64,000 nt of DNA. It comes from Actinomycetospora soli (GTDB lineage Bacteria; Actinomycetota; Actinomycetes; Mycobacteriales; Pseudonocardiaceae). Position numbers and translations under genes: made by a program. Below the pieces are notes generated by a model. That model was not told the origin of the DNA, did no database searches, and was given only the letters and a program-made list of their open reading frames with translations. Each line of letters starts with the position of its first letter. Position 1 is the stretch's first letter. Positions 52,748-61,200 of this stretch are shown here, in pieces. The stretch is from NCBI RefSeq assembly GCF_021026295.1, contig NZ_JAJNDA010000006.1:62001-126000 (forward strand), given 5' to 3'.

Positions 52748-52794
52748 GGTGGCCGGCTGTCCGCGGTCCCGACGACGGCCGTCGGCTTCCCGGA

Positions 52795-55700
52795 CTACAC
52801 CCGCGACGCGGGCCCGGTCGGGACCTCGCCGTCGAGGGCGATGACCGTCGCGGTCCCGGCGCGCGAGTCGAGGACGTAGGCGGATCGGCCGTCGGCGCTG
52901 AAGCGGATGCCGGTCGGTGCGGGCACCGGCACGACGGACGTCGCGCCGTCGGCCAGGTCGATGAACATGATCTCGCCGTCGTCGATCGTCTCGCCGTAGC
53001 CGAACACGTAGGCGTAGCGGCCGTCCGGCGTGAACTCGACGTCCGTCGCGTAAGGGCTTCCCTGGAAGCTCGTGTACGTGCCGTCGGTCCGGTCGATGAC
53101 GGTGATCGTCGACCCCTCGAGAGAGCGGTCGCTGACGATGTAGGCGTGCACGCCGTCCGGACTGAAGGTCATCCGGTTGGGCCAGACACCGACAGGGACC
53201 GTCCGCACCGTGTCGTCCATCGTGTCGATGACCGTCACGGTCCCGGGCAGTCCGACCCACTGGCCCGGGGCCTCGGTGTACTCGTAACCGACGACGAACA
53301 GCTGGCGGCCGTCCGGACTGAACTGCGGTTCGTAGCTCTGCCGCCCGACATCGAGCGGCGTCACGTCGCCGGAGACCGTGTCGACGACGGTGAGGTCGGT
53401 GCCGCTGTAGCTCGTGAGGTAGGCGCGTGATCCGTCCTGGTTGAAGTACGCGCGGTCGGCGTACCCGGGGACCTCGAGGGTCCGGACGCTGTCGTCCGAG
53501 GTGTCGATGAGGCGCAGGGTGCTGCTCGACAGGTCGCCGCGACCCAGGACGTAGGCGTGGGAACCGTCGGGAGTGAACCCGAGCGTGCCATCACCGGGGA
53601 TGGTGATCACACTGTCGTCGATGGTGTTGAAGACGGTGATCGTGCTCCCGTCGAGAAGATAGAAGCGGGTTCCGTCGGGACTGAACTGCGGGTCGCTCCC
53701 GTATCCGAACCTGCCTGAGGACATCTGCACCGTCTTCACGGCGACACCATGGGCGCTGTCGATCACGGTCACGGTGCCGTCGACGCGATCGGTCACGTAG
53801 GTCCGGGTCCCATCGGGCGAGACGTACATCCAGCTCGGTTGGCTCCCGAGGTCGATGGTGCTGGAGGAATGATCGGAGGTGTCGATGACAGTCAGCTTCG
53901 GATCGGGACCGCTCCGGTCCATGACGAAGGCGTAGGCCCCGCCCGCGCCGAACCAGGGCGGGGATGCCTCCGCTCCGACCGGGATCACCGTCACTGAGTC
54001 GTCGAGGCTGTCGATCACCGTGACCGAGCCGGCGGTGTACTGGTAGTCGACGAGGTACACGTGACGCCCGTCTGGCCCCACCCACAGGCCTCCGTAGCCG
54101 GGCACGTCGCCGAGCACCGTGTTCGTCGTCGTGTCGATCACGGTGGTCGTCCCGCCGACGACGTTGGGCATGTAGGCCCGGCGACCGTCAGGGCTGAACG
54201 TGAGCAACTGCGGGGAGGGGACCGAGATCGTCGTCGTGGCGTTCGTGGCCAGGTCCAGGACCGTGATCGTGTCGCCGACGTAGTCGCTGAGGTACGCGTG
54301 CCTGCCGTCGGGGGCGAACTGGAACCGGCCGTAGGAGTCCTCGGAGACGACCGTCGCGACCACGACGTCGGTCGTCGTGTCGATCACGGTCACCGTCGTC
54401 GGCCCCTGCCCGTCGCCGTGGTAGCGGTCGTCGGCTTGGGTGGTCACGAAGGCGTGCGTGCCGTCTGGACTGAACGTCAGGTTCTGCACCCAGCCGGGCA
54501 GGGAGATCGTGCTGATGAGCGTGTTGCTGCCTGCGTCGATGATCGCGATCGTGCTCCCGGCGGACGGCGCGCCGGCAGCGTCGTCGGCGAGGTCCGCGTC
54601 GGACGTCGTCATGCGCATCGCGGAGAACGTGCGCGCGCCCGACGACCCGCCTCCGCCGATCGCGAAGACCCGCCGTCCGTCGGGGCTCGTCTCGAGCTGC
54701 TGGAGCCCGGGTCCGACGGGGATCTCCGCGACGACCTCGGCCGGCCCCGGGTCGACGACCGCCGTCACCTCGACCGGCGTCGTCCCGCCCTGGCCGTCGG
54801 AGACGAGGACCGTGAACCTGACGACGTCCGACCCCGGCGTGCCGGCGGCGGCGCGACGGGCCGCAGCGTTCGGGGTGAAGGTGTACGTGCCGTTCGGCTG
54901 CACCGTCACGGCACCGGCACTGGGCTGCTGCGGGACGCTGAGCTCGAGCGGAACACCGGGCGTCACCGGCACGTCCAGACGTCCGGTGACGGCTCCCGTC
55001 CCCCGCTCGACCACCGGCGTCGGAGGGACCGGCGGGGTGGTGACGCTCGGCGCGACGGTGACCGGCACCGTCAACGAGATCGCGTGCGGCCCGAACAGTC
55101 GCGCCGCCAGCAGCGGATGCCGGGACAGGGCAGTGCGCAGCAGGTCGGTGTAGCGGCCCGCACCCGGACTCGCGGGGTCGTTGTCGCGGATGACGACGGT
55201 GAAGGCGTCGCTTCCCCCGGTCCGCGCGAACTCCGGGTCCGGGGTGTAGGTGAACGCGCCGTCCTCGCCCAGTGTCACGTGCCCGTGGGCGGGCTCGGTG
55301 ACCACCGTGTAGGTCATGCGGTCTCCGTCGGGGTCGGTCGCGTGGAGGTTCCCGACGACCGCGCCGGTGCTGCTCGGCGCCTGGGCGGGGCTGCTGACGG
55401 GGCTCTGGTTGAACACGTGGCCACCGCGGCGGAACAGCGCCCACTGGGCGATGAGGAGGGCGCCGGTCGGCGCGGTCGGCGTCGTCGGGATCGGAGCGGG
55501 GCCGCCCGGAGCCGCCGGGAGGATGCCGGCCAGACCGAGGGCGATGCGGGCCAGGAGGTTCTGGGTCACGGCCTGGGTCACCCGGGCCTTCGTCGCCGTC
55601 CGGGCCGCGCCCGCGGCCTCCCTGGCCGTGGTGACCACCGCAGCGACGTCCGGTGGAGGCAGGGGTGCGGCGACGCGGGCCGGAGCGACGGGTCCCGAGC

Positions 55701-56328
55701 CACGAGCACCGGGGACTCCCGACGCCGAGGCCTCGACGGCGGCAACGGGGATCGATGGCTCGGCGGCGGGTGTGCTGACCGGGGTGGGCGCCGCGTCCCT
55801 CGGCCTCGTCGTCACCGACGCGGAGTCGGACCTGGTCGGTGCCGCCGTCGTCGTGGCAGGCGCCACCGCAGTCGGGCTAGTCGAGTCGTCGGACGGCGGG
55901 GCGGTCGCGTCGTCGGGCGTGGTCGGCACCGTCGTGCTCTCCGGGCTCGGAGCCTCCGCCGATCCGCTCGGGTCGGCGCTACCCTCCCCTGCCGACCCGC
56001 TCTCCACGGCGTCCGCGCTGTCGCCGTCCGCGCTGCTCGCATCCGCCGCCGCGCCGTCCTCCCCGGCGGTGCTGGACCCGTCGTCGTCACCGGACGACGT
56101 CCACGCGACGTGCTGCACGACCAGGCTGACCGGCGGCGACGGCACCGGAGCCTGCTGGCCGCCCTGGAGCAGGATGCCCGCCCCGATGGCGGCGGCCACC
56201 GTGGTCTGCGCCGTCCGCGAGGAGATGACGGCTCGACCGGACCTCGCCTTCGCGACTCGCGCGGCGCGTCGGGCCTTCGCGGCCTCGTTGGTCCTGACGA
56301 CGTCCTTGTCCCGGACACACTTCTTCAC
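52795..56328 (-). CDS. Large surface protein with cadherin-like domains and YVTN beta-propellers
   Basis: An 1177-residue exported protein. An N-terminal basic region and helix (about 37-55, TVAAAIGAGILLQGGQQAPV) are followed by ~140 residues of Ser/Asp/Pro/Thr-rich sequence. Two cadherin/VCBS-like domains come next (GAVVGNLHATDPDGDRMTYT, FVLVSDGQGGTTPVEVTAVV-type strands), then from about 560 on at least fourteen 40-residue propeller repeats with a recurring FSPDG-R-AYV...VTVIDT pattern (LTFSPDGTHAFVTTQADDRY, VYVSPDGTRTYVTDRVDGTV-like). This predicts two or three seven-bladed propellers. GTG at 56328 has GGGGGGAAC upstream. Likely cell-surface binding; ligand unknown. Confidence 0.85.
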   Translation of the reverse strand: MKKCVRDKDVVRTNEAAKARRAARVAKARSGRAVISSRTAQTTVAAAIGAGILLQGGQQAPVPSPPVSLVVQHVAWTSSGDDDGSSTAGEDGAAADASSADGDSADAVESGSAGEGSADPSGSAEAPSPESTTVPTTPDDATAPPSDDSTSPTAVAPATTTAAPTRSDSASVTTRPRDAAPTPVSTPAAEPSIPVAAVEASASGVPGARGSGPVAPARVAAPLPPPDVAAVVTTAREAAGAARTATKARVTQAVTQNLLARIALGLAGILPAAPGGPAPIPTTPTAPTGALLIAQWALFRRGGHVFNQSPVSSPAQAPSSTGAVVGNLHATDPDGDRMTYTVVTEPAHGHVTLGEDGAFTYTPDPEFARTGGSDAFTVVIRDNDPASPGAGRYTDLLRTALSRHPLLAARLFGPHAISLTVPVTVAPSVTTPPVPPTPVVERGTGAVTGRLDVPVTPGVPLELSVPQQPSAGAVTVQPNGTYTFTPNAAARRAAAGTPGSDVVRFTVLVSDGQGGTTPVEVTAVVDPGPAEVVAEIPVGPGLQQLETSPDGRRVFAIGGGGSSGARTFSAMRMTTSDADLADDAAGAPSAGSTIAIIDAGSNTLISTISLPGWVQNLTFSPDGTHAFVTTQADDRYHGDGQGPTTVTVIDTTTDVVVATVVSEDSYGRFQFAPDGRHAYLSDYVGDTITVLDLATNATTTISVPSPQLLTFSPDGRRAYMPNVVGGTTTVIDTTTNTVLGDVPGYGGLWVGPDGRHVYLVDYQYTAGSVTVIDSLDDSVTVIPVGAEASPPWFGAGGAYAFVMDRSGPDPKLTVIDTSDHSSSTIDLGSQPSWMYVSPDGTRTYVTDRVDGTVTVIDSAHGVAVKTVQMSSGRFGYGSDPQFSPDGTRFYLLDGSTITVFNTIDDSVITIPGDGTLGFTPDGSHAYVLGRGDLSSSTLRLIDTSDDSVRTLEVPGYADRAYFNQDGSRAYLTSYSGTDLTVVDTVSGDVTPLDVGRQSYEPQFSPDGRQLFVVGYEYTEAPGQWVGLPGTVTVIDTMDDTVRTVPVGVWPNRMTFSPDGVHAYIVSDRSLEGSTITVIDRTDGTYTSFQGSPYATDVEFTPDGRYAYVFGYGETIDDGEIMFIDLADGATSVVPVPAPTGIRFSADGRSAYVLDSRAGTATVIALDGEVPTGPASRV

Positions 56329-56583
56329 GGCTGGTTCCCCCCGACGACGACACCCTGCGTGCCTTCGAAGGGAGCATCGCGACGGAGCGTGGTGCTGTTT
56401 CCGATTAAGTTGGGCCAAACAGGTGCATGACGGATGTCAGCTGACACTGTCACTCGCGGTGGTCGTTCTTCGCGGGGTGGACTCGCCGGCGAGCAGGTGC
56501 CCGCGTCGGTGGGGTGGCGAGAGTTCGGCGACGTGCGCCATTTGGAATGCACGCTGCCGCACTGGACCCGCCAGACTGCGGAC

Positions 56584-57426
56584 ATGACCGGTGTGCGGGC
56601 CGTGCTCCGCCGCGTGCTCGTCGTCGCCGCGACGCTCGGTGTCGTCGTGCTGCTGCTCGTGGCCGGGTTGTGGCTGGGTCAGCGATGGCTGATCTACGCG
56701 CCCGACACCTCCCCCGTCCCCGCGGCCGCGACCGTGCTGCCCGGGGCGAGCGACGTCGCGCTCCGGACCGCCGACGGGCTGACGCTCGGTGCGTGGTTCG
56801 TGCCGGCCGAGGGCCCGCGGCGGGACGTGACGGTGCTGGTCGCCAACGGCAACGCCGGCGACCGGTCCCAGCGCGCACCGCTCGCCGCCGCGCTGCGGGC
56901 CGAGGGGTTGGACGTCCTCCTGCTCGACTACCGCGGCTACGGCGGCAACCCGGGATCGCCGAGCGAGGAGGGCCTCGCCGCCGACGCCCGCGCCGCCTAC
57001 GACCACCTCGTCTCCACGCGGGCCGTCCCGCCGCAGCGTCTGGTCCTGTTCGGGGAGAGCCTCGGGGCGGCCGTCGCGGCGCGCCTCGCCGTCGAGGTCC
57101 CGGTCGGCAGGATGGTGCTGCGCTCACCCTTCACGGAGCTGGCCTCCATCGCCGAGCGCCTCTACCCCGTCGTACCGGCGCGGCTGCTGCTGACCGACCG
57201 CTTCCCCGTCGCCGAGCTCGTCGCCCGCGCCGCCGTCCCGACGACGGTGGTGCTCGGCGAGGAGGACCGGCTCATCCCGCCCGCGCAGAGCCGGGCGGTC
57301 GCCGACGCCGCCCGGGGCGACCTCGTCGCCGTGCCCGGTGCCGACCACAACGACGCGGTCCTCGGCCACGGGCCGGCGGTCGTCGGTGCGGTGACGCGTC
57401 TGGCCGACGGGCTGGCCGCACGCTGA
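56584..57426 (+). CDS. Membrane-anchored alpha/beta hydrolase (FrsA/BD-FAE type)
   Basis: A 280-residue alpha/beta hydrolase with an N-terminal helix at about 11-30 (VLVVAATLGVVVLLLVAGLW). The core has VLVANGNAGDRSQRAPLAAA, LLLDYRGYGGNPGSPSEEGL, the nucleophile elbow FGESLGAAVAARLA (Ser about 158), an acid in VLGEEDRLIPPAQS and a terminal His in VPGADHNDAV. The triad and GxSxG are complete. Members with this DYRGYGGSxGxPSE motif are membrane-associated esterases or thioesterases; the substrate is unknown. The ATG at 56584 begins the anchor helix. Confidence 0.86.
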   Translation: MTGVRAVLRRVLVVAATLGVVVLLLVAGLWLGQRWLIYAPDTSPVPAAATVLPGASDVALRTADGLTLGAWFVPAEGPRRDVTVLVANGNAGDRSQRAPLAAALRAEGLDVLLLDYRGYGGNPGSPSEEGLAADARAAYDHLVSTRAVPPQRLVLFGESLGAAVAARLAVEVPVGRMVLRSPFTELASIAERLYPVVPARLLLTDRFPVAELVARAAVPTTVVLGEEDRLIPPAQSRAVADAARGDLVAVPGADHNDAVLGHGPAVVGAVTRLADGLAAR

Positions 57427-57430
57427 CGGG

Positions 57431-57799
57431 TCACACTCTCCGGCCTCGCAGCACCTTCGCCGTCGTCACCGCGAGGACCACCGTGCCGAGCGTCTCCACG
57501 ACCAGCGAAGTCGGGGCGAGGTCGTAGGACAGGCTCGAGCGGAGCCCGAAGAGCCCGACCGTCAGGGCCAGCACCAGCGCCAGCCACGACCCGGCCATGA
57601 ACACCAGGCTCAGCACCGCCGCCACCGGCGCCAACCGACCCCGCAGCGCCACCATCGCCCCGGCGAGTACCAGAGCCGCGATCCCCTGCAGCGTGAACAG
57701 GATGCCCAGCAGCCCGCCGGTGCTGGTCGCGACGAGGTAGAGGTGGATCACGCCGACCGCCACCAGCGCGACCGCGCTCAGCACCCGCCACGTCCACAT
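57431..57799 (-). CDS. Four-helix membrane protein
   Basis: A 122-residue integral membrane protein starting MWTWRVLSAVALVAVGVIHL, with further helices LLGILFTLQGIAALVLAGAM, APVAAVLSLVFMAGSWLALV and SLVVETLGTVVLAVTTAKVL and an Arg-rich end. The pattern fits small DUF-type membrane proteins with a V-I-H-x-x-L first helix. Its stop lies four bases beyond that of the convergent hydrolase. No function known. Confidence 0.72.
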   Translation of the reverse strand: MWTWRVLSAVALVAVGVIHLYLVATSTGGLLGILFTLQGIAALVLAGAMVALRGRLAPVAAVLSLVFMAGSWLALVLALTVGLFGLRSSLSYDLAPTSLVVETLGTVVLAVTTAKVLRGRRV

Positions 57800-58051
57800 C
57801 GCCGACCTCCTCGACTCGCCTGGCGGTCCTTCTACCAGCCCCGACCGACGGTCCGGGTGAGTTCATCCCTCGATGACCGGGCCGGGCAGGCCATGCTGCC
57901 GTCCGTGCCCGACACACGCGGGCCTGATGTAGGGGTCGATCGCGTCGGCGCCCACCCCCGAGCTCGGGGATGGGAGCGAGCAGGCGATCTTCCTAGCGTT
58001 CTGTTCATCGAGAGGGCCACCGGCTCTCTCACGAGAGACAGGACAACGGAC

Positions 58052-58372
58052 ATGCCCGCCTCCTCGACCCGCTCCCGTACCGCCGCCGCCACGCTGACCG
58101 TCGCCATCGCCCTCGGCGGTCTCGGCATCGGCGCCGGGACGGCCACCGCGGCACCCGCTCCCGCCGCACCGCAGATCGTGCACACCAACTGGTTCTCGGA
58201 CTGGAACACGTGCATCTGGGGCATCGGCACCCCGACCGCGCTCGCCTGGCGCTACCCGGGCACGGCCAGGAACGTCGCTCTCGGAGTCCTTCGCAGCCGC
58301 GATCGCAACGGACTCGTCCGCGCCTACGGCAACCACGTCATCTCGGCGTGCGAGCGCTTCATCCGCTCCTGA
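58052..58372 (+). CDS. Small secreted protein
   Basis: A 106-residue exported protein. The signal peptide runs MPASSTRSRTAAATLTVAIA to about TATA|APAPAA near residue 33. The mature ~70 residues are IVHTNWFSDWNTCIWGIGTP, TALAWRYPGTARNVALGVLR and VRAYGNHVISACERFIRS. Two Cys at about 52 and 99 could bond. No enzymatic motif; it could be a small envelope or effector protein. It lies upstream of the kinase gene by about 95 bases but is not clearly in its operon. Confidence 0.7.
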   Translation: MPASSTRSRTAAATLTVAIALGGLGIGAGTATAAPAPAAPQIVHTNWFSDWNTCIWGIGTPTALAWRYPGTARNVALGVLRSRDRNGLVRAYGNHVISACERFIRS

Positions 58373-58466
58373 CGACGCTCGGCCGGCGGCTCCAGCGAGC
58401 CGCCGGCCCAGGTGGCCGATCTATGCTCCCTCCCGGCGCGGGGGCGTGGATCGGCATGGGGCGTGG

Positions 58467-59888
58467 ATGGCGGGGGATCTGTTCGGGCCGTACCGGGTGG
58501 GCACCCGGCTCGGTAAGGGCGGCATGGGCGAGGTCCACGAGGCCTTCGACACCCACCGCGAGCGCACCGTCGCGCTCAAGCGCCTGCACACCGACGACCA
58601 GGACGACCCCGACGTCCGCGAACGCTTCCGCCGCGAGTCCCGCATCGCCGCGCGCCTGGACTCCCCGCACGTCGTCCCGATCCACGACTTCGGCGTCATC
58701 GACGGCCGCATGTTCATCGACATGCGCCTCGTCCGCGGCCGCGACCTCGGCGCCCTGATCCACGCCGAGGGAGCGCTGCGACCGGAGCGCGCGGTCCACG
58801 TCGTCGAGCAGGTCGCCGACGCCCTCGACGCCGCGCACCAGGCCGGCATCGTCCACCGCGACGTCAAGCCCTCGAACGTCCTGCTCGCCCAGCGCGACTT
58901 CGTCTACCTCGCCGACTTCGGCATCGTCCACGTCCGCGAGGCCACCGAGCAGCCCCGTCTGACCGCCACCGGCTCGACCCTCGGCACGCCCGCCTACATG
59001 GCTCCCGAGCAGCTGCGCGCCGACCCGTTCGACCAGCGCCTCGACGTCTACGCCCTGGGTTGCGTCCTCTTCGAGGCCCTCACCGGACGTCCGCCGTTCG
59101 TCGGCGAACGCCTGGCCGTGATGCTCAGCCACCTCAACGACGCCCCGCCGCGCCCCTCCTCCTTCGCCCCGCTCTCGGCCGGTCTCGACGACGTCGTCCT
59201 CACCGCCCTCGCGAAGGCCCCCTCGGGACGCTTCCCGACGACGGGTGCCCTCGCGGCCGCCGCCGCGGAGGTCGTCCGCCAGGACGCGAAGGCCGCCGAG
59301 TCGCTCACCGAGGCCCGCACGTTCGAGACCGCCCCGGCCCGGCCGGCTCCCCCGCCCCGTCGTCCGGTCCCGCTGCGCCCGGTCCCTCCCCCACGTCCGA
59401 TGCCCACTCCCGACGACGGATTGCCCGGCTCGGGTGCCGACGTCACCGGGCCGATTCCCCGGCCCGTCCCCGAGCAACATCACTCAGCCACGCCTGAATC
59501 TGGCAAGCAGTCCGGCCTGGTCACCCTGGTGCTGGCCGTGGTCGTCCCGCCGGTCGGGGCCGTGCTCGGGCTCCTCGCCCGGCGCCGTGGTGAGACGACC
59601 CGCGGCACGGCCGCCCTGGCGATCGGCGCCGTCCTGACCGTCGTCGCCATCGTCGCCGCGATCCTCTTCCTGCGGACCCCCGCGGTCCCAGCGTCGACGG
59701 TCGAGGCGCAGATCGTGGCGCAGTCCGGACTCGCGGCGGACCAGGTCTCCTGCCCGGACTCCCTGCCCGCCGAGGTCGGCGCCTCGGTCGTCTGCACCGT
59801 CTCCAACGGCGGCCGCACCCAGCAGCTACGCGCGTCGGTGACCGGCGTGAACGACCGCCAGGTCACCTTCGACATCATCGCGGAGTAG
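58467..59888 (+). CDS. Membrane Ser/Thr protein kinase with DUF4333 sensor domain
   Basis: A 473-residue eukaryotic-like kinase. Gly-rich loop GKGGMGEV at 17-24, Lys39 in VALKRL, catalytic HRDVKPSNVL at 130-139, DFG at 150-152, and APEQ at 179-182 are all intact. The C-terminal half has a Pro-rich juxtamembrane segment, two DUF4190-like helices (TLVLAVVVPPVGAVLGLLAR, IGAVLTVVAIVAAILFLRTP) and an outer DUF4333 domain with two Cys (DQVSCPDSLPAEVGASVVCT). It likely senses an envelope signal and phosphorylates Thr on FHA-linked partners. ATG 58467 is chosen; GTG at 58446 adds seven residues. The FHA-ABC gene 1.3 kb on is a candidate target, as with PknF and Rv1747. Confidence 0.92.
   Translation: MAGDLFGPYRVGTRLGKGGMGEVHEAFDTHRERTVALKRLHTDDQDDPDVRERFRRESRIAARLDSPHVVPIHDFGVIDGRMFIDMRLVRGRDLGALIHAEGALRPERAVHVVEQVADALDAAHQAGIVHRDVKPSNVLLAQRDFVYLADFGIVHVREATEQPRLTATGSTLGTPAYMAPEQLRADPFDQRLDVYALGCVLFEALTGRPPFVGERLAVMLSHLNDAPPRPSSFAPLSAGLDDVVLTALAKAPSGRFPTTGALAAAAAEVVRQDAKAAESLTEARTFETAPARPAPPPRRPVPLRPVPPPRPMPTPDDGLPGSGADVTGPIPRPVPEQHHSATPESGKQSGLVTLVLAVVVPPVGAVLGLLARRRGETTRGTAALAIGAVLTVVAIVAAILFLRTPAVPASTVEAQIVAQSGLAADQVSCPDSLPAEVGASVVCTVSNGGRTQQLRASVTGVNDRQVTFDIIAE
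59232..59245 (+). repeat. Iterated 14-base motif, copy in the kinase gene
   Basis: Exact plus-strand copy encoding FPTTG at the end of the kinase domain, extended as CTTCCCGACGACGGGTG. A near-copy with one change lies at about 59405. Confidence 0.7.
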
Positions 59889-59903
59889 CCGAGCCATCAC
59901 TCA

Positions 59904-59928
59904 TTCGAGACATTCGATCAGTCTCGAA
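59904..59928 (+). terminator. Hairpin after the kinase gene
   Basis: TTCGAGAC and GTCTCGAA pair over eight bases around a nine-base loop, in an A/T-richer gap 16 bases after the kinase stop. It could end transcription or bind a protein ahead of the SH3-like gene. Confidence 0.5.
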
Positions 59929-60020
59929 AAGAGTACGACAACGACACGTAACTGTTTCACTGCGCGACCCGATCACCAGTCACACGGCCGGGGGTGAGGC
60001 CGTGGTGAAGGGGGACGTGC

Positions 60021-61142
60021 ATGACGAGGACCAGCGACGAGGCGCCCGAGCCCGTCACCGAGCACCTGCGCGGCGCCGACCTGCGCGCCCGCGCGCCGCA
60101 GTCGGCCATCCCGACGCAGGGCGGTCCTCCCCTTCCCCCACCCCGCTCCGGCCCGTTCCCGATGGGCCCGCGCGTCGTCGGCCCGCCCAGCGGCCCCGCA
60201 CAGCGCTCGCCCCTGGTCACCCCGCAGGGCCGTCCCACGCCGCAGCACCCCTCCGGCGAACAGACACCCCTTCACGACGACGGAGCGGTGCCGGTCAAGG
60301 TGCGACTGGAGGCCTGGGGCCGGCAGCTTCGCGAGGTCGTCGCGACCCCGACCGGCCGCTGGTCGGTGATCGGTGTCGTCGCCGTGCTGCAGGTGTTCCT
60401 GCTCTTCAGCACGGTCATGTGGTGGGCGGGCGGCGGCTCGACGGCCATCGCCTCGTCGAAGATCGCTCCGATGACCTGGACCGGCATCGTCTACGACGTC
60501 GGTCTCGCAGGTGTGAATCTGCGTGCAACTCCCAGTCTCGACCCCGCCAGTGCGCGGGACACCGCCGGCCGCGGTTCACGGCTGGCGGTCCAGTGCGGAC
60601 AGACTGGCGACGAGGTGGCCAAGGGCGCAGTCCACACCGCGACCTGGCTCAAGACGATGGACGGCCTGTTCGTCTCCATGCTTTATGTCCGCGTCCCGGA
60701 CCGACAATCGATCCCCAGCTGCGCCGACTCTAAGATCGACGCGCCGCTGCTTGCGCTCACCGACCCGACTAACCCCGATCTCCCTCCGCCCCCCGGCAGT
60801 TCAGTCGACGGCACGACTCGTGCCGACCAAGGAGCCGGCGGGACGGCCACCAAGGAGCGGCCGAGAGCTGGAGTAGGCGCTGTACCGGGTCAGGCCGCTC
60901 TTCCAGCTGCCGGTTCAGCGGGAGCGGGAGCGTCGGGACGCGCGGCAGCTCCATTGGCACCCGGCGCGCCGGCTGCCTCACCCGCGGAAGTTCCAAAGGA
61001 CCAGGCGCCAGCCACTGGCGGTGGGGCACCGACCGGCGGCGGGACACCAAGCGGCGGCGGGACACCGAGCGGCGGGACGAACACTCCTCCCGCGTCCGGC
61101 ACACCTGCGGCCGCGAACCCCGACAACACAGCGGTGGCCTAG
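60021..61142 (+). CDS. Membrane protein with outer SH3-like domain
   Basis: A 373-residue protein. The cytoplasmic N-terminus is Pro-rich (QSAIPTQGGPPLPPPRSGPF), a single helix lies at about 115-137 (SVIGVVAVLQVFLLFSTVMW), and an outer domain follows with the bacterial SH3-like signature VYDVGLAGVNLRATPSLDPA, then ARDTAGRGSRLAVQCGQTGD and LFVSMLYVRVPDRQSIPSCA. The C-terminal ~110 residues are Pro/Ala/Gly-rich with GGGTPSGGGTPSGG repeats. SH3-like modules often bind peptidoglycan. It sits between the kinase and the FHA-ABC exporter, so it may be part of the same envelope-signalling unit. Confidence 0.75.
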   Translation: MTRTSDEAPEPVTEHLRGADLRARAPQSAIPTQGGPPLPPPRSGPFPMGPRVVGPPSGPAQRSPLVTPQGRPTPQHPSGEQTPLHDDGAVPVKVRLEAWGRQLREVVATPTGRWSVIGVVAVLQVFLLFSTVMWWAGGGSTAIASSKIAPMTWTGIVYDVGLAGVNLRATPSLDPASARDTAGRGSRLAVQCGQTGDEVAKGAVHTATWLKTMDGLFVSMLYVRVPDRQSIPSCADSKIDAPLLALTDPTNPDLPPPPGSSVDGTTRADQGAGGTATKERPRAGVGAVPGQAALPAAGSAGAGASGRAAAPLAPGAPAASPAEVPKDQAPATGGGAPTGGGTPSGGGTPSGGTNTPPASGTPAAANPDNTAVA

Positions 61143-61200
61143 TTCCCAAAGCAGCTCCACGAACGAGTTCGATGGACATGGTTCCACGACAGGGAAGTCG

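Noticed and set aside
57951-57980. CCCCGAGCTCGGGG palindrome upstream of the small secreted protein gene
   Set aside because: Short G/C palindromes of this kind are expected by chance in such DNA; no second copy or start context supports it.
60272-60293. A further candidate copy of the iterated word (CCTTCACGACGACGGAG)
   Set aside because: It differs at two or more core positions and is within coding DNA, so it was not counted.
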